This document shows positions 1 to 7,467 of a DNA stretch of 64,000 nucleotides, piece after piece. Position numbers and translations under genes: made by a program. The notes beneath the pieces are model-generated. The model was given only the letters and a program-made list of their open reading frames with translations, was not told where the DNA came from and searched no databases. Numbering within the stretch: position 1 is the stretch's first letter; each line of letters begins with the position of its first letter. The DNA comes from Microvirga brassicacearum (GTDB lineage: Bacteria > Pseudomonadota > Alphaproteobacteria > Rhizobiales > Beijerinckiaceae). The stretch spans positions 62,634-126,633 of the forward strand of contig NZ_VCMV01000025.1 in the NCBI RefSeq assembly GCF_008757455.1, given 5' to 3'.

Positions 1-395
1 ATCTGTGGGAAGGTCAGGCCGATGCTGCGCGCGGCCTCCGCCTGACCTGGTGGAATTGCCTGCAGGGACCCCCGGAGCAATTCGCCGATATGAGCGCCGG
101 CAAAGAGCGTCAGGGCCAGAATCCCCGCCTGGGTGGCGCTGAGGTTCAGGCCCGCCACGGACGGAATGTAAAAGGCGGCGAGGATCAAGACGAGCAATGG
201 CGTTCCGCGCATCACATCGACATAGACCCTGAACGGAAAACGGACCAGCGTGGGCGCGAACACCAGTTGGATGCCGACGATGCAGCCAAGCACCGTCCCG
301 CAAGCGATCGCCGCAGCGGCGATTTCGATCGTCAGCAGGAATCCGTCCCAAAGCGGCCAGCGGGCGGTCCAGACTTGATCGAGGAAAACTTGCAT
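1..395 (-). CDS. Polar amino acid ABC transporter permease (3' end outside window)
   Basis: Integral inner-membrane subunit of a HisM/GlnP-type importer. The visible 131 codons start MQVFLDQVW and give a hydrophobic segment near residues 18-46, then the loop RGTPLLVLI and GELLRGSLQAIPPGQAEAARSIGLT. This is the EAA-type loop that contacts the ATPase (E-A-A-R-S-I-G-L). The protein is cut at the left window edge. The start at 395 has an AGAGG motif about ten bases upstream. It lies 19 bases downstream of a second permease on the same strand, so the two probably form a heterodimeric channel fed by the binding protein encoded further upstream. No ATPase is visible, so it presumably lies beyond the left edge. 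Substrate unknown; context suggests a phosphonate- or amine-related solute. Confidence 0.88.
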   Translation of the reverse strand, partial: MQVFLDQVWTARWPLWDGFLLTIEIAAAAIACGTVLGCIVGIQLVFAPTLVRFPFRVYVDVMRGTPLLVLILAAFYIPSVAGLNLSATQAGILALTLFAGAHIGELLRGSLQAIPPGQAEAARSIGLTFPQ

Positions 396-414
396 TCCTT
401 TGCTGAACCTCTGC

Positions 415-1074
415 TCAGAATTTCGGAAATCGACGCTCGAGGCTTCGCAGGAACGAGGCGATGGCGAAACATGCGGCGACGTAGAGCCCGCTTGCAACGA
501 GCCAAGTCTCAACGACGCGGAAGGTGTCCACGTTGATCTTGCGCGCCTCGAAGGTTAGCTCCGGAATCGCGATTGCCGCCGCAATGGAGCTGTCCTTGAA
601 CATGCTGATGAAGGTGTTGCCCAGTGACGGCAATGCGTTGCGAAGCATCACGGGCGCAGTCACCCAGATGCCGGTCTGAAACCGTGTCAGGCCGATGGCG
701 CGTCCGGCCTCCACCACGCCTTTTGGCACCGACAGCAGACCAGCGCGAAAAACCTCCGTCAGATATGCGCCCGAATAGAGTGCCAACGCGCCGATGAAAC
801 TCTCATATTTGTCGAGCCTTATCCCGGCCTGCGGGAGTGCGAAATAGACCAGCAGCACCAGCACGAGGAGCGGCAGGTTCCGGATCATCATGACGTATGA
901 CCCGGCGATCAGGCGCCCGAGACGCGAGGGACCGACGCTGGCGAACGCCGCCAGCAGCCCCAGAAAGGTGCCGATAAGAACCGCCGCGATTGCGAGCCCA
1001 AGGCCAATGGCGAGCCCCGACAGAAGTCTGTCGAAACTCGCCCAGATCGCGCCGAAATGTAGCGAATATCCCAC
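415..1074 (-). CDS. Amino acid ABC transporter permease (HisM/GlnP family)
   Basis: Inner-membrane permease of 219 residues, normal for the family. An N-terminal hydrophobic helix (about 20-45) is followed by MIRNLPLLVLVLLVYFALP and the cytoplasmic coupling loop VVEAGRAIGLTRFQTGIWVTAP. This E-A-G-R-A-I-G-L stretch is the conserved contact site for the ATPase. The gene lies between the binding-protein gene (13 bases upstream) and the second permease (19 bases downstream), so the three form an operon read leftwards. The substrate cannot be told from sequence. Its position next to an amine oxidase and a PLP lyase of phosphonate metabolism makes an aminophosphonate or small amine/amino acid plausible (inference). 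Confidence 0.9.
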   Translation of the reverse strand: MGYSLHFGAIWASFDRLLSGLAIGLGLAIAAVLIGTFLGLLAAFASVGPSRLGRLIAGSYVMMIRNLPLLVLVLLVYFALPQAGIRLDKYESFIGALALYSGAYLTEVFRAGLLSVPKGVVEAGRAIGLTRFQTGIWVTAPVMLRNALPSLGNTFISMFKDSSIAAAIAIPELTFEARKINVDTFRVVETWLVASGLYVAACFAIASFLRSLERRFPKF

Positions 1075-1087
1075 GGGCTTTCAGACC

Positions 1088-1933
1088 CTAGCGGAACTCG
1101 TATGGGAAGCCGATTTTCGGCTCAGGCGGAGTTTCGCCGAACCATAGTTCGAACGCAGCCTTGTAGAGCGGGAACGTCGTGCCCGTCATGGATTCGCGCA
1201 GAGCCACATTGACGAAATTCAGCCAATCGGGATCGCCCTGCTTGACGATGCAGGAATAGGTCTGCGGATTCCAGCTGAAACCGGAATCGACATAGCGGCC
1301 GGCGTTCTGCTTCATGTAGTAGCGAAGGGATGAGGAATCCGTCGCGGCGGCGTCCGCACGGCCCGAATTCAGCGCCTGATACATCAGGTCCACGCTTTCG
1401 AACTGATCGACCTTCGCTTCCGGAAGAGCGTCGCGGACCATCTGCTCGGCAAAAACGTTCTGCAGAACCGAGATCGTAACTTTATTGCCGGCAGCCTTCA
1501 GAGCCGCATAATCCGCGTAGCGGCCACCTTTCACCATCATCAGGCTCACGCCCTCGCGGTAATAGGGCACGGTGAAGGCCACCTGCTGGGCGCGCGCCGC
1601 CGTCACGGTCACAAACTGACATGCGATGTCGACTTTGCCCGTGACGATATTGGGGATGCGCGCGTCCGAAGCCTGGTTGACGAATTCGATTTTCGTGGGA
1701 TCGCCGAAGAGGCCCTGGGCGATGATCTTGGAGACCTCGATGTCGAAGCCGACGAGTGCGCCTTTTTCATCGCGGAAATGCCACGGTGGATTGGTGCTTC
1801 CGGTGCCCACGACGAGTTTCCCCCGGCTGAGAACCTCTTGCAGCTTACCTTGAGCGGACGCTGACGGCACCTGCAGCATGGCCAACGCAAACAACCCTAT
1901 TCCGGCAGCGATGCGTATCGTTGTCTTCGACAT
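1088..1933 (-). CDS. Periplasmic amino acid-type ABC transporter binding protein
   Basis: Solute-binding protein of the SBP_bac_3 family, 281 residues. A signal peptide with hydrophobic core IGLFALAMLQV ends near ASA-QG at about residue 28. The mature part begins KLQEVLSRGKLVVGTGSTNPPWHFRDEKG, typical of polar amino acid receptors, followed by GFDIEVSKIIAQ. The start codon at 1933 has a strong GAGGGAA site six bases upstream. It is the first gene of the leftward importer operon. Downstream are two permeases. Upstream, after a 368-base gap, lie the oxidase and PbfA-like genes on the same strand. The ligand is unknown. Confidence 0.92.
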   Translation of the reverse strand: MSKTTIRIAAGIGLFALAMLQVPSASAQGKLQEVLSRGKLVVGTGSTNPPWHFRDEKGALVGFDIEVSKIIAQGLFGDPTKIEFVNQASDARIPNIVTGKVDIACQFVTVTAARAQQVAFTVPYYREGVSLMMVKGGRYADYAALKAAGNKVTISVLQNVFAEQMVRDALPEAKVDQFESVDLMYQALNSGRADAAATDSSSLRYYMKQNAGRYVDSGFSWNPQTYSCIVKQGDPDWLNFVNVALRESMTGTTFPLYKAAFELWFGETPPEPKIGFPYEFR

Positions 1934-2301
1934 GATGGTTCCCTCGTTTTGAAGTCATATTCATCAAGCTCTGCCATCGTTTCTGGCTTTGGAGCTTTTG
2001 ACAAGCGCGAAACAGAGACACGTTTCCACGACCCGGTATCGTGTTGCGGGCATGATGCGGCAGGGCAGCACGACGAAAATTGGAACGGAGTTCGATGGAT
2101 GGTCGGACCACGAGCCGCCCGCGAGAACAGGGTGCCGGCCGGACCGCTTGAGAGAAACCTACCCGCATTCGCCGAATTGGCACGCGCGCCCTTGCCCTTC
2201 GATGTGTCGCATCGAGAAAGCCTCACGGAGGATGTGATGTAAACGGCCTTCTGTTTCGTGCGGCGGAACAAGCCCGAATGCGAAGCGGAGGGAACGGTGG
2301 G
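1934..2301. other. Intergenic region between binding-protein and oxidase genes
   Basis: About 370 bases without a convincing gene. Several open frames run through it on both strands, but their products are compositionally poor and have no start site or family resemblance. It should contain the promoter of the leftward ABC importer operon. I could not pick a clear -35/-10 pair or operator, and nothing resembling the 27-bp dyad of the phnW/lysR gap is present. Confidence 0.5.
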
Positions 2302-3690
2302 TCACATCTTGTCGGACTTCCCGGCGGCATCGGCCAGCTTGCTCAGCATGGCATCAAAAAACCACGGCTTGCGACCAAGATCCTCGGCTCGCTCCTTCCG
2401 TCGGATCGCATCGCGGACCACGATCGATCCAATGTAGCGAACGGGCTCCGGCGGGAAGTACCCTAGCGGTCCTTTCGCCAACGGCGAGCGCGTCCATGCA
2501 TCGTCACGGTCGAGGGCGAGGGAGGCGAGAATCTGGCCTCCGAGATAGCTTTGTCCGACGCCGCTCCCGGAATATCCCAACCCGTAGACGATATCCGGGT
2601 GGCCGTTCAACCGGCCGAAGAACGGTATTCCTGTTACGGAGCGATCGGACGGGCCGTTCCAGCTCGCGGCAATGGGGACGCCCGCAAAGGATGGGAAGAA
2701 TTGCCTCAGGCGGTCGGTCAGCATCGACAGGTAAGGAGAAGGGGCATCGAAGACAGGGAGGATCCTTCCGCCAAACGAAAACGTGTTGCCGCCTTTCCCA
2801 AGCATGATGCGGCCATCGCATGTCGTCCGGTAGTAGTGGACGAAGGTTCGTGAATCGAGAACCGAGACGCCGTTTGTCAGCCCGATTGCCGCGAGGAGAT
2901 CAGGCCGCGGCTCCGTGATGACCATGTCGCTGGACACGATCGCGATCGTCCGCTCAAATTCGGGAAACTGCCGGGCCATCCAGGCGTTGATCGCCACGAC
3001 CACCTTTCCTGCGCGCACCACGCCGCGTGAAGTTTCGACCGTTGGAGGGCTGCTTTGCACCAAGCGGCGCATCGGCGTGTTCTCATACAACCGCACGCCC
3101 ATCTCCAGAGCGATACGCCGCAGCCCGCGGACGAGAAGCGCCGGTTGTACGGTCGCGGCGTTCGGCGAGTAGACGCCCGCAAGATGTTTGCTGGATCCTG
3201 CACGGCTGACAACCTCCGCGGCGGTGAGATGGTCGAACGAACAGATGCCGCGTGCCTGGAGAGCCGCGATGACCGCATCGGCCGAACCGACCTGGGCCCG
3301 GGATGTTGCCGTGTACAAGGTACCGTCGCGACGAAATTCCGCATCGATATGCTGTTCGCGGCAGAACGTGTCGATCGCCGCAATCGCATCCTCGCTTGCC
3401 TTGACGAGGCGGATTGCCTCTTCCTCGCCGAACAGACGTTGTAATGTGAAGAACTTCGTCGACCAACTGAGCACGCACCCGCCGTTCCGGCCGCTGGCAC
3501 CGGCGCCGCAGATGTCCGCTTCCACGAGAACGATCGCGAGGTGCGGCTGCGCGCGTTTGAGATGGATTGCGGTCCACAAGCCGGTGAAACCGCCGCCGAC
3601 GATGCAGATATCCGCCGTCGTTTCTCCCTCAAGAGGGGGAGCCGAACCCGCATCTTTCTGGAGTGCCTGGTCCAGCCAGAATGGTCTCAT
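2302..3690 (-). CDS. FAD-dependent amine/amino acid oxidase (DAO family), phosphonate-cluster type
   Basis: Flavoprotein oxidase of 462 residues in the DAO/glycine oxidase fold. The N-terminal dinucleotide-binding motif ICIVGGGFTGLW (residues 29-40) is followed by an acidic strand end (VLVEAD) and by GASGRNGG; the C-terminal half has GYSGSGVGQSYLGGQ, another FAD contact. The start at 3690 is chosen because it follows an AGGAG site by eight bases; an upstream in-frame start at 3735 would add a non-conserved extension. Downstream partner of the PbfA-like gene. FAD-dependent oxidases recur next to phnW in bacteria (called PbfB/PbfC/PbfD in recent literature), and some oxidise AEP or N-methyl-AEP. 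Which subtype this one is cannot be settled by eye. Gamma-glutamylputrescine oxidase (PuuB) is the closest alternative. Confidence 0.82.
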   Translation of the reverse strand: MRPFWLDQALQKDAGSAPPLEGETTADICIVGGGFTGLWTAIHLKRAQPHLAIVLVEADICGAGASGRNGGCVLSWSTKFFTLQRLFGEEEAIRLVKASEDAIAAIDTFCREQHIDAEFRRDGTLYTATSRAQVGSADAVIAALQARGICSFDHLTAAEVVSRAGSSKHLAGVYSPNAATVQPALLVRGLRRIALEMGVRLYENTPMRRLVQSSPPTVETSRGVVRAGKVVVAINAWMARQFPEFERTIAIVSSDMVITEPRPDLLAAIGLTNGVSVLDSRTFVHYYRTTCDGRIMLGKGGNTFSFGGRILPVFDAPSPYLSMLTDRLRQFFPSFAGVPIAASWNGPSDRSVTGIPFFGRLNGHPDIVYGLGYSGSGVGQSYLGGQILASLALDRDDAWTRSPLAKGPLGYFPPEPVRYIGSIVVRDAIRRKERAEDLGRKPWFFDAMLSKLADAAGKSDKM

Positions 3691-3766
3691 CAAATACGCT
3701 CCTGTTTTTCGTCCAGAACAGCTACGAACTGACATTCGCGATGCGCGGGATCTGAAAACGGTCGCA

Positions 3767-5131
3767 TCAGGCGTTGCGCGCCGCCGCCAGCGCCTTCTCG
3801 AGAATATCCAATGCCTGGTTCATTTGCGTCTGCGATGTGACCAGCGGTGGGGTCAGCGTCAGGACATTGCCCATCGTCGTCTTGAAGGAGAGGCCGTTCT
3901 CCAGCGCGTTGTAAAGGGTTCGCTCTGCGATTGCTTTGGCGGGTCGTTTGTCATCGTTGCTGGCAAGCTCGACGCCCATGAGAAAGCCGCGACCCCGCAC
4001 GTCTGCGACTTCGGTGAATCGGTCTTTCCAACTCTCCAGACGTTCGAGCGCGCATTGTCCGACACGCGCTGCGTTCTCAACCAGCCCTTCGTCCTCGATA
4101 ATCTGAATGGTTTCGAGCGCAGCCCGCGTCGTGACCGGGTTTTTTTCATGCGTATAGTGCCCGAACGCCCACGCCTCGCCCACATCCAGTTCCGGCCGGC
4201 ACACCGCGGCCGCAATCGGAAGAATGCCGCCGCCTAGTCCTTTTCCGAGGACCAGGATGTCGGGCGTCACACCATCGTGCTCGCAGGAGAACATGCGACC
4301 CGTCTTGCCAAGCCCGGTGGGGATTTCGTCGAAGATCAGCAGAGTTCCGGTGCGGTCGCAGGCCTCGCGAACCTTGCGCCAAAAGCCTGGCGGTGGAACG
4401 TACGGAACGGCGCGGATCGGCTCGGCGATGAACGCCGCGAAATCACCTTCGCGGGTCAACACGTAGTCGATCATGCGTGCGCAGACATCGCCCGATTCCT
4501 GAGCGTTGCGACCACCATAGGGGCAATTGAAGCTGCCAAACGGCGCCACGTGTTCGGCTCCGGGCATCAGGGGTCCGTGCGGCTTGCCGCGAAACAGAGC
4601 CTCGCCGCCGACGCTCGCGGCACCAAACCCTGCTCCGTGGAACGCATCCCAGAACGACAGCGTCTTGAAACGGCCCGTGGCGGCCCGCGCGACCTTGATC
4701 GCAACCTCGATCGCGTCCGATCCGCCGGTGGTAAAAAGAACCTTGGAGAGGTTGCCCGGCGTGATTGCCGCGAGTTTCTCGGCCAATTGGACAGCGGGTT
4801 CGCACGTAAATCGGCGCGGCGCGAAGGGCAGCGCATCCATCTGCTCGGAAATGGCACGCTTCAGGCGTGGATGGCCGTATCCGATGTGGTGAACATTATT
4901 TCCGTGGAAGTCGATATAGCGCCTGCCACCAGTATCCTCAATGTAGATGCCCTCCGCCTTCTTGATCGCCGTGAGGCACGGGGTCGATACGGATTGATGC
5001 AGGAAAGCGTTCGAGTCGCGGTCCAACAACGCGCGGGTTTCGACATTCACATTTTCGGTCGACCAGGCCGCCCGCGCCGGAGTTGAGTTCGTGTCGCTTT
5101 CGGACTCGGCTGGAGCGTGTTCCTGGAGCAT
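3767..5131 (-). CDS. pbfA: Class III PLP enzyme, probable (R)-1-hydroxy-2-aminoethylphosphonate ammonia-lyase (PbfA)
   Basis: Fold-type I, class III aminotransferase-like protein of 454 residues. Seen: phosphate-binding TTGGSDA (134-140), PLP-aspartate D268 in LIFDEIPTGLGKTGR, and Schiff-base lysine K297 in LVLGKGLGGG. In phnWAY/phnWX operons this family member is PbfA, a lyase that eliminates ammonia from (R)-2-amino-1-hydroxyethylphosphonate to give phosphonoacetaldehyde, the same intermediate PhnW makes. The assignment rests on the class III signature plus position between the oxidase and a LysR divergent from phnW. An ordinary class III transaminase is the alternative. The start at 5131 has a GAGAGAAG site; an open upstream extension to 5425 overlaps lysR and is rejected. 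Likely co-transcribed with lysR (163 bases away). Confidence 0.78.
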   Translation of the reverse strand: MLQEHAPAESESDTNSTPARAAWSTENVNVETRALLDRDSNAFLHQSVSTPCLTAIKKAEGIYIEDTGGRRYIDFHGNNVHHIGYGHPRLKRAISEQMDALPFAPRRFTCEPAVQLAEKLAAITPGNLSKVLFTTGGSDAIEVAIKVARAATGRFKTLSFWDAFHGAGFGAASVGGEALFRGKPHGPLMPGAEHVAPFGSFNCPYGGRNAQESGDVCARMIDYVLTREGDFAAFIAEPIRAVPYVPPPGFWRKVREACDRTGTLLIFDEIPTGLGKTGRMFSCEHDGVTPDILVLGKGLGGGILPIAAAVCRPELDVGEAWAFGHYTHEKNPVTTRAALETIQIIEDEGLVENAARVGQCALERLESWKDRFTEVADVRGRGFLMGVELASNDDKRPAKAIAERTLYNALENGLSFKTTMGNVLTLTPPLVTSQTQMNQALDILEKALAAARNA

Positions 5132-5294
5132 CGACTTCTCTCTTGGCTGGTTACCTGTCGGCCGGTGTCGTTCGTCGACCAGTTCTGATTGGAGCCGGAA
5201 TGAGGCGTTCATGCAACCATTGGATTCGCAAAAAGCCGTTGCCGTGGGGGAGAAGTTGGACCGCTTTGCGCCAAGCGTGACCGAGCCGCAGACG

Positions 5295-6188
5295 TCAAAC
5301 AATTTCTTCCAAGGGCAGGCTTGCCCTTGCAACCTGTTCGGCAATATCGAGAAAGCTCGACACCAGAGGAACCCTTCGCCGCTCCTCAAGGCAGATGACG
5401 TATTCCTTGACGGAGAGGCTTGCATTCTCGACGTTTAAAGTATGAAGGCCCGCATGATCGCGAACTTCGCTTTCGAAGACGATGCCGATGCCGAAGCCAG
5501 CGATGACCGCCTCTTGAACAGCCTCGCGCGTTTGGACCTCCATGACCGAACCGGGTCGTATGCCGGCCTCCGAAAGATTGTTCTCGAAGACTTCTCGGGT
5601 GATTGATCCGCGCTCCCGGACGACGAGCGGCCGGCCGTTGAGTTCCTGCATGAGAACGTGCGTGCGGTAGCCCCAATCATGCGATTTCGGCACGAACAGG
5701 ACAAGGCGGTCCATGCGGAGCGGCAGGCTGTGGATGCGCGGGTCGGAGACGCGCTTTGCCATGACACCGACGTCGGCCTTGTAGTCGATAATCTGCTGTA
5801 GAACATCCGCGGAATTACCGACGCGCAGTGAAAACGTGAGCCCGGGATGGTCCCGCTTGAGAGAAACCAGTAGCGGCATCACATGGTTGGCGCTGTCAGC
5901 CGCGACCCGAAGGTGGCCGTGGGTGAGCGTCCGCGCGCCGCCGAGCAGCGCCGCCGCCTCGTCTTCGGCCGCAAAAAGTCGCGTGGTGATGGAGAACAGG
6001 TTCTGGCCGATGGGCGTCAAGGTCACGCCACGTCTGCGGCGGTCGAAAAGGTTGACTGAGTGCGCCACCTCCAAGGCGCGGACCTGCGCAGAGAGCGTCG
6101 ATTGACTGACGCCACCGGCAATCCCGGCGCGCGTGAAGCTGCCCTCCTGAGCGACTTGGTGAAAAGCGTGCAATAAAGTTATGTTCAT
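5295..6188 (-). CDS. LysR-family regulator of aminoethylphosphonate catabolism
   Basis: LysR transcription factor, 297 residues from the ATG at 6188 (a GTG at 6194 would add two). The winged helix-turn-helix occupies about residues 1-60: LLHAFHQVAQEGSFTRAGIAGGVSQSTLSAQVRALE. The rest is the periplasmic-binding-like effector domain with RVGNSADVLQQIIDYKADVGV. Divergent from phnW with a 107-base gap holding a 27-bp dyad and a Pho-box match. A LysR subfamily of this kind (TIGR03339) is defined by association with AEP catabolism genes. I infer it activates phnWAY and its own operon with pbfA and the oxidase; the inducer may be AEP or phosphonoacetaldehyde. Confidence 0.87.
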   Translation of the reverse strand: MNITLLHAFHQVAQEGSFTRAGIAGGVSQSTLSAQVRALEVAHSVNLFDRRRRGVTLTPIGQNLFSITTRLFAAEDEAAALLGGARTLTHGHLRVAADSANHVMPLLVSLKRDHPGLTFSLRVGNSADVLQQIIDYKADVGVMAKRVSDPRIHSLPLRMDRLVLFVPKSHDWGYRTHVLMQELNGRPLVVRERGSITREVFENNLSEAGIRPGSVMEVQTREAVQEAVIAGFGIGIVFESEVRDHAGLHTLNVENASLSVKEYVICLEERRRVPLVSSFLDIAEQVARASLPLEEIV

Positions 6189-6203
6189 GGCCACCGCCTG
6201 CCG

Positions 6204-6221
6204 CAGTCATATAGATGTTAT
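6204..6221 (+). promoter_or_regulatory. Candidate Pho box (PhoB binding site) upstream of phnW
   Basis: Two seven-base repeats, CAGTCAT (6204-6210) and ATGTTAT (6215-6221), separated by exactly four bases (ATAG). By my count 14 of 18 positions fit the enterobacterial Pho box CTGTCATAWAWCTGTCAY. Ten bases after the box comes TATGCA (6232-6237), with CATAAC just beyond. That is the spacing of the -10 element in PhoB-dependent promoters, where the box replaces the -35. The site also lies just upstream of the lysR start on the other strand. Confidence 0.55.
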
Positions 6222-6242
6222 CAATACTAAGTATGCATAACA
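6216..6242. promoter_or_regulatory. 27-bp dyad, probable LysR operator in the lysR/phnW gap
   Basis: An interrupted inverted repeat centred on 6229. The left arm is TGTTAT-CA-ATACT and the right arm AGTAT-GC-ATAACA, so 11 of 13 positions per arm are complementary. The inner core ATACTAAGTAT (6224-6234) is a perfect odd palindrome. LysR proteins bind interrupted dyads near divergent promoters, so this is the obvious site for the adjacent regulator. It overlaps the second half of the Pho box. Confidence 0.6.
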
Positions 6243-6301
6243 AGTATTTGACCAATAGCAGGCGCGTGTCAGGTTTGGCGCACTGACCAGGAGATTTCGA
6301 C

Positions 6302-7456
6302 ATGTCCTCTCACGCGATCAACCGCGCAGAATCGGAAACCGGTGACCCCCTTTTGCTCACGCCGGGCCCATTGACGACGTCGAAATCCGTCAAGGCCGTC
6401 ATGGTTCACGACTGGGGGTCTCGCGACGCAACCTTCCTGAAGATCAACGAGGAGGTGCTCGCCCGCCTGCCGGAAATCATTCACGGCGAGGAAACTTACG
6501 TCACCGTCCCGATGCAGGGCTCCGGCACCTTTGCGGTCGAGGCGATGCTGACCAGTCTTGTTCCGCCCGACGGGAAAGTTCTGGTGCTGATCAACGGTGC
6601 TTATGGCCATCGTGCCAAGCGCATTCTCGATATCGCGTGCCGTGAAACGACGGCCTACGAGACCGCCGAGGATACGCCTCCCGATCTTACGGCGATCGAC
6701 GAAATCCTGAAGAACGACCCCACTATCACCCATGTGTTTGCAGTTCATTGCGAGACTACCAGCGGCATCCGCAATCCCATCGAGGCCATCGGCAAGCTTG
6801 TGGCCCGGCATGGGCGCCGGTTCCTGATCGATGCGATGAGTGCGTTTGGCGCGCTCCCGCTCGACGCGCGGGAGACGCCATTCGATGCGGTCGCGGCCTC
6901 GTCCAACAAATGCATCGAAGGGGTGCCGGGCCTCGGATTTGTCATTGTGAAGCGCGATGTCGTGAGCGGCGCCAAAGGCAACGCGACGACGCTGGTTCTG
7001 GACCTGCATGATCAGTGGCAGAATTTCGAGAAATCAGGACAGTTCCGCTTCACCCCGCCGATCCATGTGATCGTCGCCTTTCATCAGGCGCTCAAGGAAT
7101 TCTGGGCGGAGGGTGGCGTGCAGGGTCGCGGTGGCCGCTATGCCGAAAATGGCAAAATCCTGATCGACGGCATGCGCGAACTTGGCTTCAGGACGTTGCT
7201 GCCCGCAGATCTTCAGGCGCCGATTATCGTGACGTTTCACATGCCCAGCGATCCGGCTTTCGTGTTCCAGAAATTCTACGACGGCCTGAGCGAGCGCGGT
7301 TTCCTGATCTATCCTGGCAAGCTCACCGTGGCCGATTCCTTCCGCATTGGCTGCATCGGCCGGCTTTATCCGAAGGACATGCGAGCGGCGCTCGAAGCGG
7401 TCCGCGACGTCCTGACCACCCTCGGCGTCGCAACGCCCCTGCGCAAAGCCGCTTGA
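6302..7456 (+). CDS. phnW: 2-aminoethylphosphonate:pyruvate aminotransferase
   Basis: PLP-dependent transaminase (class V fold) that moves the amino group of AEP to pyruvate, giving phosphonoacetaldehyde and alanine. The 384 residues include the family opening LLTPGPLTTSKSVKAVM and HDWGSRD, then VPMQGSGTFAVEAML, the acidic-plus-histidine region FAVHCETTSGIRNP, and the PLP lysine K203 in ASSNKCIEGVPGLGFV. The start at 6302 has AGGAG eight bases upstream. First gene of a tight operon; phnA starts 11 bases after its stop. Together with PhnA and PhnY it makes the PhnWAY pathway, in which phosphate and acetate are the products. Confidence 0.97.
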   Translation: MSSHAINRAESETGDPLLLTPGPLTTSKSVKAVMVHDWGSRDATFLKINEEVLARLPEIIHGEETYVTVPMQGSGTFAVEAMLTSLVPPDGKVLVLINGAYGHRAKRILDIACRETTAYETAEDTPPDLTAIDEILKNDPTITHVFAVHCETTSGIRNPIEAIGKLVARHGRRFLIDAMSAFGALPLDARETPFDAVAASSNKCIEGVPGLGFVIVKRDVVSGAKGNATTLVLDLHDQWQNFEKSGQFRFTPPIHVIVAFHQALKEFWAEGGVQGRGGRYAENGKILIDGMRELGFRTLLPADLQAPIIVTFHMPSDPAFVFQKFYDGLSERGFLIYPGKLTVADSFRIGCIGRLYPKDMRAALEAVRDVLTTLGVATPLRKAA

Positions 7457-7467
7457 GGAAGAGATCG

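Noticed and set aside
1897..2271. Overlapping 80-125 codon frames on both strands upstream of the binding-protein gene
   Set aside because: They overlap each other and the promoter region of the importer operon and give low-complexity products.
5132..5425. N-terminal extension of the PbfA-like gene to 5425
   Set aside because: It would overlap lysR by 131 bases and adds about 98 residues with no class III aminotransferase resemblance; a ribosome site precedes 5131.
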